Positions 35,522 through 45,590 of a stretch of 64,000 nt of DNA are shown one piece after another. Origin of the DNA: an uncultured Rhodopila sp. (GTDB lineage Bacteria; Pseudomonadota; Alphaproteobacteria; Acetobacterales; Acetobacteraceae); assembly GCA_903932145.1 (NCBI GenBank), contig CAIZFE010000101.1:1-64000 (forward strand), written 5' to 3'. The position numbers and the translations under genes are program-made. The notes under the pieces are model-generated. The model did no database searches. It saw nothing but the letters and a program-made list of their open reading frames with translations, and had not been told where the DNA came from. The first letter of the stretch is position 1, and the number at the start of each line of letters is the position of its first letter.

Positions 35522-35640
35522 GACGTGTGGGATAGCCTTACGTCACCATCAACGGCGGCTGGTATAAAGCCGGCGCGATTGACAGGGCCCCCGCGGGTCT
35601 CTCTTCTGCGTCACACAAGAAAATGACCGGAGGATCTAAG

Positions 35641-36840
35641 ATGAACCGTATGACCCGCCGCGCCCTTCTGGGCGGAGCCGCGGCCCTGACCGCCCTGCCC
35701 GCGCGGGCCGAGAATGCCCCCGGCGTGACCGATACGGAAATCCTGTTCGGCCAAACGATGCCATACAGCGGCCCGGCCTCGTCATACGGGACCATCGGCA
35801 CCTCCGCTGACGCTTACTTCCGAATGATCAACGATCAGGGCGGCATCAATGGCCGCAAGTTGCGGATGCTGTCGCTGGATGACGGCTACCTGCCGCCGAA
35901 GACGGTCGAAATGACCCGCCGCATGATTGAGGAGGACAAGGTCGCCTTCCTGTTCAATCCGCTCGGCACGCCGACCACCAACGCGACGCGGAAATACGTC
36001 AACTCCAAGAAGGTGCCGCAGCTTTTCATCGCCTCTGGGGCCACCCAGTTCGGCGACCCCGACCATTATCCCTGGAGCCTTGGATGGCAGCCCACCTATC
36101 AGGTGGAGGGGCATATCTTTGCCAAGTACACGCTTCAGCAGGCGCCGGATGCCAAGGTTGCGGTTCTGTATCAGGGCGATGATTCGGGGCGCGACTACTA
36201 CAAGGGCTTCAGGGACGGCCTGGGTGAGGCTGCGGACAAGATGATCGTCGCGACCGCCACGTACGAGGTTTCCGACCCGACGGTGGACTCGCAGATCCTG
36301 ACCTTGCGCGACAAGGGCGCCGACGTGCTGTTCATGACCGGCATCCCCAAGTTCAACGGCATGGGTATCCGCAAGGCGTTCGATATCGGCTGGAAGCCGC
36401 GGCTGTTCTTTATTTCCTCGACGGGCTCCTCGATCGCCACCGCGATCATGCCGGCCGGCCCGGAAAAAGCGCTCGGCGTCATCACTGCCAGCTACCTGAA
36501 GGATCCGACCGACAAGCAGTGGGCGAACGATCCGGCGTCCCTGGAATGGCGCGCGTTTCTGGAAAAATACTATCCGACCGCCAACCTCGCCGACGTCAAC
36601 AACGTTTACGGCTACTCCACGGCGCAGACCCTGGTGCAGACGCTGAAGCAGTGCGGCAACGATCTGTCGCGCGAGAACATCATGCGGCAGGCGACCAGCC
36701 TGGATTTTGCGCTGCCAATGGGGCAACCGGGCATTCGGGTGAAGACGGGGCCGAACGATTTTTACCCGTTGAAGCAGATGCGGCTGGTCAAGTTCGATGG
36801 CACGACGTGGCTGCCGTTCGGCGAGGTGATGGCGGGGTAA
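35641..36840 (+). CDS. ABC transporter substrate-binding protein, branched-chain amino acid type
   Basis: This encodes 399 residues. An export signal with twin arginine (TRRALLGGAAALTALPARAE) is followed by a type 1 periplasmic binding domain: GVTDTEILFGQTMPYSGPAS, INDQGGINGRKLRMLSLDDG, and VAVLYQGDDSGRDYYKGFRD. This is the LivK/urea/amide-binding family; the ligand is not clear. No permease or ATPase genes are near, so it is an orphan or works with a distant transporter. The start is ATG 35641, with GGAGGATC in front. Twin-arginine export is suggested but the motif is short (RMTRRAL). Confidence 0.9.
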   Translation: MNRMTRRALLGGAAALTALPARAENAPGVTDTEILFGQTMPYSGPASSYGTIGTSADAYFRMINDQGGINGRKLRMLSLDDGYLPPKTVEMTRRMIEEDKVAFLFNPLGTPTTNATRKYVNSKKVPQLFIASGATQFGDPDHYPWSLGWQPTYQVEGHIFAKYTLQQAPDAKVAVLYQGDDSGRDYYKGFRDGLGEAADKMIVATATYEVSDPTVDSQILTLRDKGADVLFMTGIPKFNGMGIRKAFDIGWKPRLFFISSTGSSIATAIMPAGPEKALGVITASYLKDPTDKQWANDPASLEWRAFLEKYYPTANLADVNNVYGYSTAQTLVQTLKQCGNDLSRENIMRQATSLDFALPMGQPGIRVKTGPNDFYPLKQMRLVKFDGTTWLPFGEVMAG

Positions 36841-37222
36841 TTCCGGCGCTCGGCGTTTAGAGGGTTGTCTGTCAGGCGACGCCCAAAAGGAAGAACATCA
36901 ACCGCCCGGCCGCACATATTGTCATTGCTCGGCTGGTCGGCACAGGCGTCGACTTAAAGGTTTGCCATCTGCCATGGCAGGCGATGGCCCGCTACCCACG
37001 CCTTCCTTTGCCGCACCCGGCAAAGTCCCGGGTGGCCGGACATCCTGGGCGATGACGGCTGTGGAATCGCCATACGCCAACATGATCACCGATTAGTATG
37101 ACTCCTTATGGGGCGAGCCGGCAATGCGGACCGGCCGGCGGCATAGAGATATTCGTTGACAATAATAGGAAAATTTGCCATAACACTGTTATATTTTAGA
37201 CTAAAGGCCATTTTGAGCTCGC
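36841..37222. other. Intergenic region with half REP and AT-rich promoter
   Basis: The region contains a half-palindrome related to the REP-like family at about 37020-37057 (CAAAGTCCCGGGTGGCCGGA). An AT-rich block at 37140-37200 holds a good promoter candidate. No gene is recognised. Confidence 0.55.
37156..37184 (+). promoter_or_regulatory. Sigma-70-like promoter candidate
   Basis: A perfect TTGACA (37156-37161), a 17-base spacer and CATAAC (37179-37184) lie in an AT-rich block just upstream of the broken gene at 37223. The -35 box is ideal and the -10 box moderate. Confidence 0.4.
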
Positions 37223-37980
37223 ATGAGTTGGGAAGATCAAGGACGGCAAGAACATGGCTGGTTTGGCAGCGGCACAGGCCCGAACGGTCCCGGTGGAAAT
37301 AGCAGTGACGATGCGGCGACCACAGCGCAAACTCTGAAGCAACGGCAGACGGCGGTCATTTATGCCGCGCGATTTGCGATTACGTGCCTCAAAACTGCTC
37401 AATCCGGACACAAGCGATCGGCTCAACGAATTGATGACCGCGTGGAGTGGCGACCGGACGACGAACCGCGCCCAATTCGCGGCGCGGTTTTTCGGACGGG
37501 ACGCTGTTGATCCCGTCGTAACGTCACTGTTGTCCGCCGCCGTGACTGCCAAAATCACGGGCAGTCCGGAGGCATTACGGGATGCCGCCACACATTTGGC
37601 GGACGCGATGCAGTCGGTTGGCCTGGATCACTGACCAAGGTTTCTTGCCGACGCCGAGGACCGGGCACGGGCTGCGGCGGATGCCAAAGCCAAAGCCAAA
37701 GCGGCCCAGCCATCAGGCCCAGCCATCACAAGCAGCTACGTCGAGACCTGCGTCCGCATCACCCGGCACGAGCAGCGGAACCAGCCGCCAGCCCGTTACC
37801 GGCCGTCCACCGGGATCGTCTCAGGTCGCGCAACTGATCCTTCCCGGAGTAGGAATACCTCCGCCACCGGGATATATCAGTGCCCCGGATGATGCTGCCG
37901 ATAACGAGGCCGAGAAACAAATCGCTCGCGGCCTAAGGGCTGTTGGCGAAGCGATTGGACACATTCTACATAGCGATAGC
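37223..37980 (+). pseudogene. Broken hypothetical gene with two frameshifts and a nonsense codon
   Basis: Three pieces in different frames appear to belong to one gene. The first runs from ATG 37223 (MSWEDQGRQEHGWFGSGTGP). The second is at about 37362-37634 (LNELMTAWSGDRTTNRAQFA and onward to DAMQSVGLDH), ends at TGA, and continues in the same frame as PRFLADAEDRARAAADAKAK. The TGA sits where a tryptophan codon would fit. The third piece, in another frame near 37800-37975, reads VAQLILPGVGIPPPPGYISA. Family not identified. No function can be expected from this locus. Confidence 0.6.
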
Positions 37981-38197
37981 ACCGAGACGCAAAGCAGTGT
38001 CGTTGATATTCGCGCATCCGTCGCGGATTCATCAAGGGCCACCCATTCGATGCGAACGGTTGCATTTTTGGGTGGCGCGGATGCTCATCGATCGGCCGGT
38101 TCCATTGTTGCCCAACGGTTGCCCCGGGCCGCGCCGCGTTCCATGCTGGCGACATCTGTTCGATATCGACTCGCCGTAGCGTTCGAAGGACGAAATC

Positions 38198-38896
38198 ATG
38201 ACGGACCATCGGCTTGCACTGATCGTTGGAGCCAACCGTGGCATAGGGTTGGGCGTGACAAAAGCCTTCCTGGCACGCGGATGGGATGTGATCGCCACGG
38301 CCCGCGATCCGGAAGGGGCGGCGGCGCTGCAGAACCTCGCCGCGTTGCAACCGGATCGGCTATCGATCCAGGCGCTGGAGATGAACGATCCAGCGGCACT
38401 TGACGGTTTTGCGGGAACCTTGCGCGGCCGGGTGCTGGATGCCTTACTGCTCAATGCAGGCGTGTCCGGTCCCGAGCATCGCAATGCCAGCGCGGTGACC
38501 GAGGCCGAGATCGGCGCCTTGATGTTCACCAACGCCATCGCGCCGATCCGTTTGGCTCGGGCGCTGATATCCCGCGTGCGGCCAGGGTCCGGCATTGTCG
38601 CGTTCACGTCGTCGGTGATGGGCAGCGTCGCGGCCAACGCCGGCGGACATGAATTGTACCGAGCGAGCAAGGCGGCGCTGAATTCATTGTCACGCGGGTT
38701 ATGGGCGGAGATGCGCGGACGCAAGCTGACCATGGTGTCGCTCCACCCCGGATGGGTGGCCACCGACATGGGCGGATCGTCCGCGCCGGTTTCGGTGGAA
38801 GTCAGTGCGGCGGGAATCGTCACCGTAATTGAACAGCAGAGCGGTGCCCATCAACACCGGTTCCTGGATTACACCGGCAAGGAATTGCCTTGGTAG
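38198..38896 (+). CDS. Short-chain dehydrogenase/reductase
   Basis: This encodes 232 residues. The nucleotide-binding motif LIVGANRGIGLGVTKAFLAR is near residue 8, LLLNAGVSG near 85, the catalytic serine in VAFTSSVMG near 130, and YRASKAALNSLSRGL with catalytic Tyr and Lys near 152. This is a classical SDR; NAD(P) preference and substrate are unknown. The start is ATG 38198 with AAGGA in front. It converges with clpA, with a REP-like hairpin between them. Confidence 0.92.
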   Translation: MTDHRLALIVGANRGIGLGVTKAFLARGWDVIATARDPEGAAALQNLAALQPDRLSIQALEMNDPAALDGFAGTLRGRVLDALLLNAGVSGPEHRNASAVTEAEIGALMFTNAIAPIRLARALISRVRPGSGIVAFTSSVMGSVAANAGGHELYRASKAALNSLSRGLWAEMRGRKLTMVSLHPGWVATDMGGSSAPVSVEVSAAGIVTVIEQQSGAHQHRFLDYTGKELPW

Positions 38897-38960
38897 GACT
38901 GCGTCAATTCGACCAGCCCATCATGACCCGCCTCGTGCGGAGCCGTTTGTCACGGCAGAA

Positions 38961-38985
38961 GATGGCCCGGACATGCCGGACCATC
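38961..38985. repeat. REP-like hairpin between convergent genes
   Basis: GATGGCCCGG, loop ACATG, and CCGGACCATC form a ten-base stem with one G-T-type mismatch. It is related to the REP-like core elsewhere and lies between the SDR gene and the end of clpA. Confidence 0.6.
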
Positions 38986-39002
38986 ACGAGTCGTCGTAGA
39001 GG

Positions 39003-41357
39003 CTAAACCTCGACCTCTTCCTCTTTCCCGGCACCACCATCCTCATCGCTTTCCGGCTTCGGCAGGGCGGGCAGAGCGGCCTCGGTGTATTCGAAGTCCA
39101 GTTTGCCGTCCTTGAACGTCACCTTCACGGCGCCGCCTTTGACCAACTTGCCGAACAGCAGTTCCTCAGCCAGCGGCTTCTTGATGTGCTCCTGGATCAC
39201 CCGGCCCAACGGCCTGGCGCCATACAGCCGGTCGTAACCCCGTTCGGCCAGCCATTCCTTGGCGGCCGACGACAGTTCGATCGTCACGTTCCGATCCGCC
39301 AGTTGAGCTTCCAACTGCATCACGAACTTCTCGACGACGCGGCCGACGATCTCCGGCGTCAGGCCGGCGAACGTGATGGTCGCATCCAGGCGGTTGCGGA
39401 ATTCCGGCGTGAACAGACGCTTGATGGCATCCTCGTCCTCACCCGTCCGGACCTCGCGGCCGAACCCGATGGCTTCCTTCGCCATGTCGGACGCACCCGC
39501 GTTGGTGGTCATGATCAGGATCACGTTGCGGAAATCAACCGTCTTGCCGTTGTGGTCGGTCAGCTTCCCGTGGTCCATGACCTGCAACAGGATATTGAAC
39601 AGGTCCGGATGGGCCTTCTCCACCTCATCCAGCAGCAGCACCGCGTGGGGATGCTGGTCGATCGCATCCGTTAGCATGCCGCCCTGGTCGAAGCCGACAT
39701 AGCCGGGAGGCGCACCGATCAAGCGCGAGATCGAATGCCGCTCCATATACTCGGACATGTCGAAGCGGATCAGCTCGATACCCATGGTCGAGGCCAACTG
39801 CCGCGCGACTTCCGTCTTGCCAACGCCGGTGGGGCCGGAGAACAGATAGTTGCCGATCGGCTTCTCGGGTTCGCGCAGGCCGGCACGGGCCAACTTGATC
39901 GCGGCGGCGAGCGCTTCGATCGCCTTGTCCTGGCCGAACACCATCGACTTCAGGTCGCGTTCCAGGTTCCGCAGCGTCTCCTTATCGTCGGTGGACACGG
40001 ACTTGGGAGGAATCCGCGCGATCTTCGCCACGATCTCTTCCACGTCCTTCAGCGTCACTGTCTTCCTGCGCTTGTTCTCCGGCTGCAGCATCCTGGAGGC
40101 ACCGACTTCGTCGATCACGTCGATCGCCTTATCCGGCAGCTTCCGGTCGTGGATGTATTTCGCCGACAGTTCCACCGCACCACGGATCGCTTCGTCGGTG
40201 TAGCGGACCTTGTGGTGCTTTTCGTAGTTGATCTTCAGGCCGCGCAGGATCTTGACGCTATCCTCGACCGACGGCTCGTTGACGTCGATCTTCTGGAAGC
40301 GGCGGACCAGGGCGCGGTCCTTTTCGAAATAGTTACGGAATTCCTTGTAGGTCGTGCTGCCGATGCAGCGCAGGTTGCCCGACGCCAGCGCCGGTTTCAG
40401 CAGGTTCGACGCATCCATCGCGCCGCCGCTGGTGGCACCCGCGCCGATCACCGTGTGGATTTCATCAATGAACAGGATGGCGGACGGTTGCGCCTCCAAC
40501 TCGTTCACCACGGCCTTCAACCGTTCTTCAAAGTCGCCGCGATAGCGGGTGCCGGCCAGCAATGATCCCATGTCCAGCGCGAAGATGGTGGATTTCGCCA
40601 GCACCTCGGGCACATCACCCTCGACAATGCGTTTGGCCAGGCCTTCGGCGATGGCGGTCTTGCCGACACCGGGATCACCGACATACAGCGGGTTGTTCTT
40701 GGTGCGACGGCAGAGGATCTGAATCGTCCGCTCGACCTCGGAGTCGCGTCCGATCAGCGGGTCGATCTTCCCGGCCATCGCCTTCTTGTTCAGATTGACG
40801 CAGTAGTTCGACAACGCGTCCTGACTGCGGCGGCTCGGTTTTTCCTCCCGCTCCTGCTCCGGCGGGGTGCCTTCCGGCGTGTTGTTGCTGGCACCGGTGA
40901 CGGGGCGCTGAGCCGACCGGCCGGGCGCCTTGGCGATGCCGTGGCTGATGAAGTTCACCGCATCCAGTCGGGTCATGTCCTGCAGTTGCAGGAAATACAC
41001 GGCGTGGCTTTCGCGTTCACTGAACAGCGCGACCAGAACGTTGGCGCCACTGACCTCATCGCGGCCGGACGACTGCACATGGATCGCGGCGCGTTGAACC
41101 ACGCGCTGGAATCCGGCTGTCGGTTTCGGGTCACCCGGCCGGTCGGTCGCCAGCCCGGCCAAATCCTTGTCCAGGAATTCCGTCAGGTCCTTGCGCAATT
41201 TATCCAGATCGACTCCGCAGGCCTTCAGCACGGTGGAAGCGTCGGTGTCTTCCGCCAGGCCAAGCAGGAGGTGTTCCAGAGTTGCATATTCGTGCCGGCG
41301 CTCGCTGGCGAGCGAAAGGGCCCGGTGAAGCGTCTGTTCGAGGTTCCGTGACAACAT
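39003..41357 (-). CDS. clpA: ATP-dependent Clp protease ATPase subunit ClpA
   Basis: This encodes 784 residues. The N-domain has two Clp repeats ([20 protein letters not shown], then [12 protein letters not shown]). The first AAA+ module has [20 protein letters not shown] and the second [19 protein letters not shown], with [14 protein letters not shown] and arginine fingers. It unfolds substrates and feeds them to ClpP; clpP is not in the window. The C-terminal acidic tail ends GKEEEVEV. The start ATG 41357 has TTAGGAG in front. The adaptor gene clpS lies immediately upstream, the usual order. Confidence 0.97.
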   Translation of the reverse strand: MLSRNLEQTLHRALSLASERRHEYATLEHLLLGLAEDTDASTVLKACGVDLDKLRKDLTEFLDKDLAGLATDRPGDPKPTAGFQRVVQRAAIHVQSSGRDEVSGANVLVALFSERESHAVYFLQLQDMTRLDAVNFISHGIAKAPGRSAQRPVTGASNNTPEGTPPEQEREEKPSRRSQDALSNYCVNLNKKAMAGKIDPLIGRDSEVERTIQILCRRTKNNPLYVGDPGVGKTAIAEGLAKRIVEGDVPEVLAKSTIFALDMGSLLAGTRYRGDFEERLKAVVNELEAQPSAILFIDEIHTVIGAGATSGGAMDASNLLKPALASGNLRCIGSTTYKEFRNYFEKDRALVRRFQKIDVNEPSVEDSVKILRGLKINYEKHHKVRYTDEAIRGAVELSAKYIHDRKLPDKAIDVIDEVGASRMLQPENKRRKTVTLKDVEEIVAKIARIPPKSVSTDDKETLRNLERDLKSMVFGQDKAIEALAAAIKLARAGLREPEKPIGNYLFSGPTGVGKTEVARQLASTMGIELIRFDMSEYMERHSISRLIGAPPGYVGFDQGGMLTDAIDQHPHAVLLLDEVEKAHPDLFNILLQVMDHGKLTDHNGKTVDFRNVILIMTTNAGASDMAKEAIGFGREVRTGEDEDAIKRLFTPEFRNRLDATITFAGLTPEIVGRVVEKFVMQLEAQLADRNVTIELSSAAKEWLAERGYDRLYGARPLGRVIQEHIKKPLAEELLFGKLVKGGAVKVTFKDGKLDFEYTEAALPALPKPESDEDGGAGKEEEVEV

Positions 41358-41481
41358 GCGACGCTCCTAAACGCTAAACGGTCCGGTCTGGGACCTGATC
41401 ACTTCCGGGTGGCGGCGTCGCCTCCCGGTATCCAGATATAGTCACCGCCGGGATGATGACGTTAACACGCCCCCCGCGCGA

Positions 41482-41832
41482 TCATTCCTTCTCGATTGTG
41501 CACTGTAAGGGATGCTGGTTCTGGCGCGCCAGATCCATCACCTGCGTGACCTTGGTTTCCGCGACTTCGTAGGTGTACACACCACACACTCCCACACCGC
41601 GCCGATGCACGTGCAGCATGATCCGGGTTGCCTCTTCGCGGTTTTTTTGAAAAAATCGCTCCAAAACGTGAACCACGAACTCCATCGGGGTGTAGTCGTC
41701 GTTGAGCATCAGCACTTTGTACATCGCGGGTTTGCGGGTCTTGGGGCGTGCCTTGACGACGACACCCGTGTTGGGTCCCTCCGTCGAGCCGCCGCCGCGT
41801 TTGTCGTTGTCGCTCATGCTGTTCGAATCCAT
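41482..41832 (-). CDS. clpS: Clp protease adaptor protein ClpS
   Basis: This encodes 116 residues. [20 protein letters not shown] and [20 protein letters not shown] carry the N-degron pocket residues (the NDD-TPM motif and the H-x-H region), then [20 protein letters not shown]. ClpS brings proteins with N-terminal bulky hydrophobic residues to ClpAP. The start may be ATG 41832 or ATG 41817 (MSDNDKR). It lies 124 bases upstream of clpA on the same strand. Confidence 0.96.
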   Translation of the reverse strand: MDSNSMSDNDKRGGGSTEGPNTGVVVKARPKTRKPAMYKVLMLNDDYTPMEFVVHVLERFFQKNREEATRIMLHVHRRGVGVCGVYTYEVAETKVTQVMDLARQNQHPLQCTIEKE

Positions 41833-42174
41833 TCGCCGTCCCGCACACGGCCGACAGTCGGCCGATCGTCAAAGTTGGTACGCCCTTCCCACACCCCGGG
41901 CCATCGACCCTCTGACCACTCTGCCCGCTACCCGAACCAGAGGCGCCGCTGTGTAACCGGCAACCGTCTGGCGAATTTACAGTCCTCCAGGCAGGCATTC
42001 CGTCTTTTCCGCACCTCAGCATATCGGAAGGCCGAGGCCCGATAAAAGGGTCTTGATATCCATTCGCCAGAGACGATTGCGCCGACTGGCCTTAACCGCA
42101 AGGGGCTTCTTCGTCCCAATCGCTCATAACGTCAGCCGCAGGCCAACAACATCGGGTAACGTGCGGGAGAAACA
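41833..42174. other. Intergenic region upstream of clpS, nothing recognised
   Basis: About 340 bases between the clpS start and a terminator-like hairpin. No gene is recognised on either strand. It presumably contains the clpS-clpA promoter. Confidence 0.5.
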
Positions 42175-42176
42175 GA

Positions 42177-42210
42177 GGAAAAAACAAAGGCCCGGACGAA
42201 TGCCCGGGCC
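42177..42210 (-). terminator. Rho-independent terminator on the minus strand
   Basis: Read on the minus strand, GGCCCGG (pairing 42204-42210 with 42189-42195) forms a GC-rich seven-base stem with an eight-base loop, followed by TTTGTTTTTTCC. It lies about 70 bases after the stop of the phasin-like remnant and so would end that transcription unit before the clpS promoter. Confidence 0.75.
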
Positions 42211-42278
42211 CGTATGGTAGCCAAACAGCCGGTCCCCGGGGGAGACCCCGAAACCGCCCATCCTATCGAAGCCGAAAA

Positions 42279-42681
42279 TCAGGCCGCTTTAGCGAACGTC
42301 TCGACCGCAACCGTGACCCGCGCGGTGATCGACGCCAGCGCCTGTTTGGTCAGCTTGCCGGATTCGACCAGTGACGTCTCCCGCGGAACGGGCAAATGAG
42401 GACTACAGATCGAACGCGCCCTTCAGAGATTTCACTGTAGTCAGCTGCCGCCCCACAGCCCGTCCAATCATCTCTCGATCCGTGCCGGATGCGATATGCT
42501 GCACTGCAATATGGCCCTGATATAGAATATCCTCCCCGCGATGAGCCCGGGCTTTGTGTGCATCGCACCAAAAGGTCCGAATACCCGAAATTGCCCTGCC
42601 GCAGAGCCGCGCGAACCGAGTTGAGGGTCGCCTTGTAACATATTCAGATTTTAGGCTTTTCGGCTGTTTTGCGCTGGACAT
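42279..42681 (-). pseudogene. Degenerate phasin-like gene
   Basis: Two pieces in different frames appear related. The first runs from ATG 42681 to TAG 42403, a 92-residue frame with a helical amphipathic stretch (GEDILYQGHIAVQHIASGTD). The second, in another frame just beyond, reads LTKQALASITARVTVAVETF and then AKAA and TGA at 42279, the style of a phasin C-terminus. Phasins coat polyhydroxyalkanoate granules. The terminator after the second piece supports the view that both were one gene. Identification as a phasin is tentative. Confidence 0.4.
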
Positions 42682-42732
42682 GGCAGGCTCCGAAACCATA
42701 AAGTTCGCCCACGGATCAGAAAAGGGACATTC

Positions 42733-43923
42733 ATGGCCAGCTTCTCGTGCCATCTGCGCAAGAACGTTCTGCGCTGCTTGATGGCCGCCGCGGGCATGAT
42801 GTCCTGGGCGATAAACGATGACGCTCAGGCGCAGATCGGGTCGGCGCGCTATAGCTCCATCGTCGTGGATACCGGCAGCGGCGACGTGCTCGAAGAGGTC
42901 AACGCCGACCAGCCGCGCCACCCCGCCAGCCTGACCAAGATGATGACCCTGTATCTGACGTTTGAGGCTTTGCGCGACCGCCGCATCACCGTGGATCAGG
43001 CTGTCCCGGTGTCGGCCCACGCCGCTTCGATGGAACCCACCAAACTCGGGTTGCTGCCAGGTACCCGACTGACGGTGGAACAGGGGATTCTGGGCCTGGT
43101 GACGAAATCGGCCAACGATGCCGCCGCCGCCCTGGCCGAATTGCTGGGTGGCAGCGAGGACCGCTTTGCCCAGATGATGACCCTGCGCGCCCGTGCCCTT
43201 GGCATGAGCCACACCACATTCATGAATGCCTCCGGCCTGCCGAACATGGAGCAGTGGACGACCGCCCGTGATCTCGCGGTCCTCAGCCAGCGGCTGATCA
43301 ACGACTTCCCCGGCTACTACCGCTATTTTTCGACCCCGAGCTTCGCGTGGCATCGGCAGATTATTTTCAATCACGACAATATGTTGCGCACCTATCCCGG
43401 GGCCGACGGGCTGAAGACCGGTTATACCGAAGCGTCAGGTCATAATTTGGTGACCAGCGCGGTGCGCGGCGGCGTGCGGTTGGTCGGCGTGGTGTTGGGC
43501 GCTTCGAGCAACCCGGAACGCGACGTCCATATGGCGTCCCTGTTGGACAATGGGTTCGAGCAGATGGACGTCCCCATATTCCGCAAGCCGGCGCGGCTGG
43601 CGTCACGGCTCACCTTGATTTCGACCGCGCACGCGGCCGAGGTGACACGGCCGGCGCCGTCGCACCCCCACGCCGTGAATTGGATCGTTCAGGTCGGCGC
43701 ATTTCCGACCGCGGCCGCCGCCCATAGCGCCGCGGCCGCCGCCAGGCGGGACGCGGACGCAGGAGAGGTCCGGGTCGGGGCAGTCAGAACGAACGGCAAG
43801 ATCATGTGGCGCGCTCAGGTTACGGGATTGACCCGGGACGATGCGCAGGACGCTTGTTCAGGCCACCGCAAGGGCACCTGCATCGTAATCCGGCCGGACG
43901 CCCGGCAGCTCGCCAGCCGGTAA
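42733..43923 (+). CDS. dacA: D-alanyl-D-alanine carboxypeptidase (PBP5/6-like) with SPOR domain
   Basis: This encodes 396 residues. The N-terminus has an export signal (NVLRCLMAAAGMMSWAINDD). The serine active site is HPASLTKMMTLY (SxxK), then VTKSANDAAAALAE (SxN) and GLKTGYTEASGHNL (KTG). The last 80 residues form a SPOR domain (WIVQVGAFPTAAAAHSAAAA), which binds denuded glycan strands at the septum. The enzyme trims the last D-alanine from peptidoglycan peptides in the periplasm. The SPOR fusion is common in alphaproteobacteria. The start is ATG 42733. Confidence 0.94.
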   Translation: MASFSCHLRKNVLRCLMAAAGMMSWAINDDAQAQIGSARYSSIVVDTGSGDVLEEVNADQPRHPASLTKMMTLYLTFEALRDRRITVDQAVPVSAHAASMEPTKLGLLPGTRLTVEQGILGLVTKSANDAAAALAELLGGSEDRFAQMMTLRARALGMSHTTFMNASGLPNMEQWTTARDLAVLSQRLINDFPGYYRYFSTPSFAWHRQIIFNHDNMLRTYPGADGLKTGYTEASGHNLVTSAVRGGVRLVGVVLGASSNPERDVHMASLLDNGFEQMDVPIFRKPARLASRLTLISTAHAAEVTRPAPSHPHAVNWIVQVGAFPTAAAAHSAAAAARRDADAGEVRVGAVRTNGKIMWRAQVTGLTRDDAQDACSGHRKGTCIVIRPDARQLASR

Positions 43924-44104
43924 AGCGCGAACGCGGCGGATTTCAACGAAGCGATCGATCGGCCGCCAGTACTCCATGACGGCGGGCAGCCGCCCCCCTA
44001 CGATAGACATCTGACGTCGCTGACTCGTGAATAGCGGAATCACCCGGGCATGGTCCAACAACCGCTTCCGTTTGGTGGTACTGCGGAAGTAGGGGAAAAG
44101 CGAC

Positions 44105-44881
44105 TTGCACACGGAACAGGGAACGCCGTTAGGGGAGCGCCTCAAGAATCTCGCTCCGCCAGCCGTCCGGCGTCTATCCAGGCGAATGAAAGCCGTGCTC
44201 GGCAACTGGCAAAACCGGAGACTGTCCGCCCGGGATGTCTTCACCAAGGTCTATCTCGACAAAATGTGGGGCGAAGGCCAGGAGACTTTCTACTCGGGAC
44301 CCGGGTCGAATGAGGAAGCCTCCGCCCCGTATGCCGATTTCATCACCCGATTCATCGCGGACCACCACATCCGCAGTGTGGTCGATCTGGGGTGCGGCGA
44401 TTTCCGTGTCGGACGCATGATCGCCGCCAGCGGGATCAACTTCACCGGAGTCGACGTGGTTCAACCGCTGATCGACGAAAACAATCGGCGCTTCGCCAAT
44501 GAAACAACCCGATTCCAGTGCCTCGACATCGCCACCGACAACCTGCCGGACGGCGACCTGTGCCTGATCAGGGAAGTCTTCCAGCATATTTCCAACGCCC
44601 AGATTGCGGCCGTGCTGGCGAAACTGACCCAATATAAATACGTCGTGTTCACCGATGTACAGCCTGAGGACACCAGCGGTTACGCGATAAATGGCGACAA
44701 GGTGCATGGCGCCAGTTCCCGCATACTACACAAATCCTGTTTACAGTTGGAAAAACCGCCCTTCAATGTCACGGCCGTACGACTGGTGTTCGAATCCACC
44801 ACGCCGGACGCCTCGTACAACCCCTTTGGCTCCAGCTTCAAACTACGAACATTTCTTGTGGAGCCAGGCATGACGGGGTGA
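44105..44881 (+). CDS. Class I SAM-dependent methyltransferase
   Basis: This encodes 258 residues from TTG 44105 (ATG 44186 is an alternative). The SAM-binding motif VVDLGCGDFRVGRMIAASGI is near residue 92, with FTGVDVVQPLIDEN following, and the motif IV region LCLIREVFQHISNAQ near 155. Substrate is unknown; the flow of motifs resembles small-molecule or sugar methyltransferases. There is a fair ribosome site, AGGGGAAAAGCGAC, before the TTG. It converges with rpiA, and its stop codon lies in one arm of a palindrome. Confidence 0.85.
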   Translation: MHTEQGTPLGERLKNLAPPAVRRLSRRMKAVLGNWQNRRLSARDVFTKVYLDKMWGEGQETFYSGPGSNEEASAPYADFITRFIADHHIRSVVDLGCGDFRVGRMIAASGINFTGVDVVQPLIDENNRRFANETTRFQCLDIATDNLPDGDLCLIREVFQHISNAQIAAVLAKLTQYKYVVFTDVQPEDTSGYAINGDKVHGASSRILHKSCLQLEKPPFNVTAVRLVFESTTPDASYNPFGSSFKLRTFLVEPGMTG

Positions 44882-44895
44882 CCGCGGATCACCCC
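44875..44895. terminator. Palindrome spanning two convergent stop codons
   Basis: GGGGTGA (44875-44881) and TCACCCC (44889-44895) form a seven-base stem around CCGCGGA. The TGA of the methyltransferase is in one arm and the complement of the rpiA TGA in the other. It might act as a bidirectional terminator, but no T-tract follows on either strand. Confidence 0.35.
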
Positions 44896-45590
44896 GGTAC
44901 AAGTCGATCCAATCGCACGAGTCCGCTCAGTGACGCGACCAGCACCGTGGTAGCCATACCGATAAACAGGCCGGTTTCGACGACGCCGACGATACCCGAC
45001 AGGTCCCGCTCCAAACCGGCCTGATCGGTTATCGCCCCGAAATGGCAATCCAGAATCAGGTTGCCGCCATCGCTGCGGAAGGCACTTCCGTCCGCCGACC
45101 GTCGCAAGACGGGCCTTGCCCCCAATTGCGCCAAACGAACCGCGGTGGTCTCCCAGCCGAACGTGACGACCTCCACCGGAACCGGGGCGGTTTCACCCAG
45201 GCATGACAGCAGTTTGGGTTCATCGGCGATGATCACCAGACGGTCGCTGACTGCTGCCACGATCTTCTCCCGCAGCAACGCACCGCCCAGACCTTTGATC
45301 AGGTCCAGAGAATCCCGAGCGATTTCATCCGCACCATCGATCGTCAGATCCACTTTGAGATGATGGGCAAAATCGCTGAGCGGAATGCCGCCCTCGCTGG
45401 CCTGTCGGGCGCTGCGCTCACTGGTCGGGATGCCGACGATGCGCAGGCCATCGCGGACACGGGCGATCAGGCCCTCGATCGCGAAGGCGGCAGTTGAGCC
45501 GGTGCCCAGACCGACCACCATGCCGTCTTCCACCATCGCGACCGCGGCCATGGCGGCCTCGCGTTTGCGGGCGTCTCGTTCGCTGATCAT
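44889..45590 (-). CDS. rpiA: Ribose-5-phosphate isomerase A
   Basis: This encodes 233 residues. GMVVGLGTGSTAAFAIEGLI near residue 22 is the phosphate-binding part. DLTIDGADEIARDSLDLIKG carries catalytic residues, and GGALLREKIVAAVSDR includes the catalytic Glu and Lys. It interconverts ribose-5-phosphate and ribulose-5-phosphate in the pentose phosphate pathway. The start is ATG 45590, overlapping the stop of the upstream dipeptidase gene (ATGA). A longer frame upstream lies inside that gene and is not used. Confidence 0.95.
   Translation of the reverse strand: MISERDARKREAAMAAVAMVEDGMVVGLGTGSTAAFAIEGLIARVRDGLRIVGIPTSERSARQASEGGIPLSDFAHHLKVDLTIDGADEIARDSLDLIKGLGGALLREKIVAAVSDRLVIIADEPKLLSCLGETAPVPVEVVTFGWETTAVRLAQLGARPVLRRSADGSAFRSDGGNLILDCHFGAITDQAGLERDLSGIVGVVETGLFIGMATTVLVASLSGLVRLDRLVPG

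Noticed and set aside
42403-43374. A 323-codon minus-strand frame opposite dacA.
   Set aside because: Most of it is antisense to the carboxypeptidase gene; only the part after ATG 42681 could be real, and it is listed as a degenerate gene.
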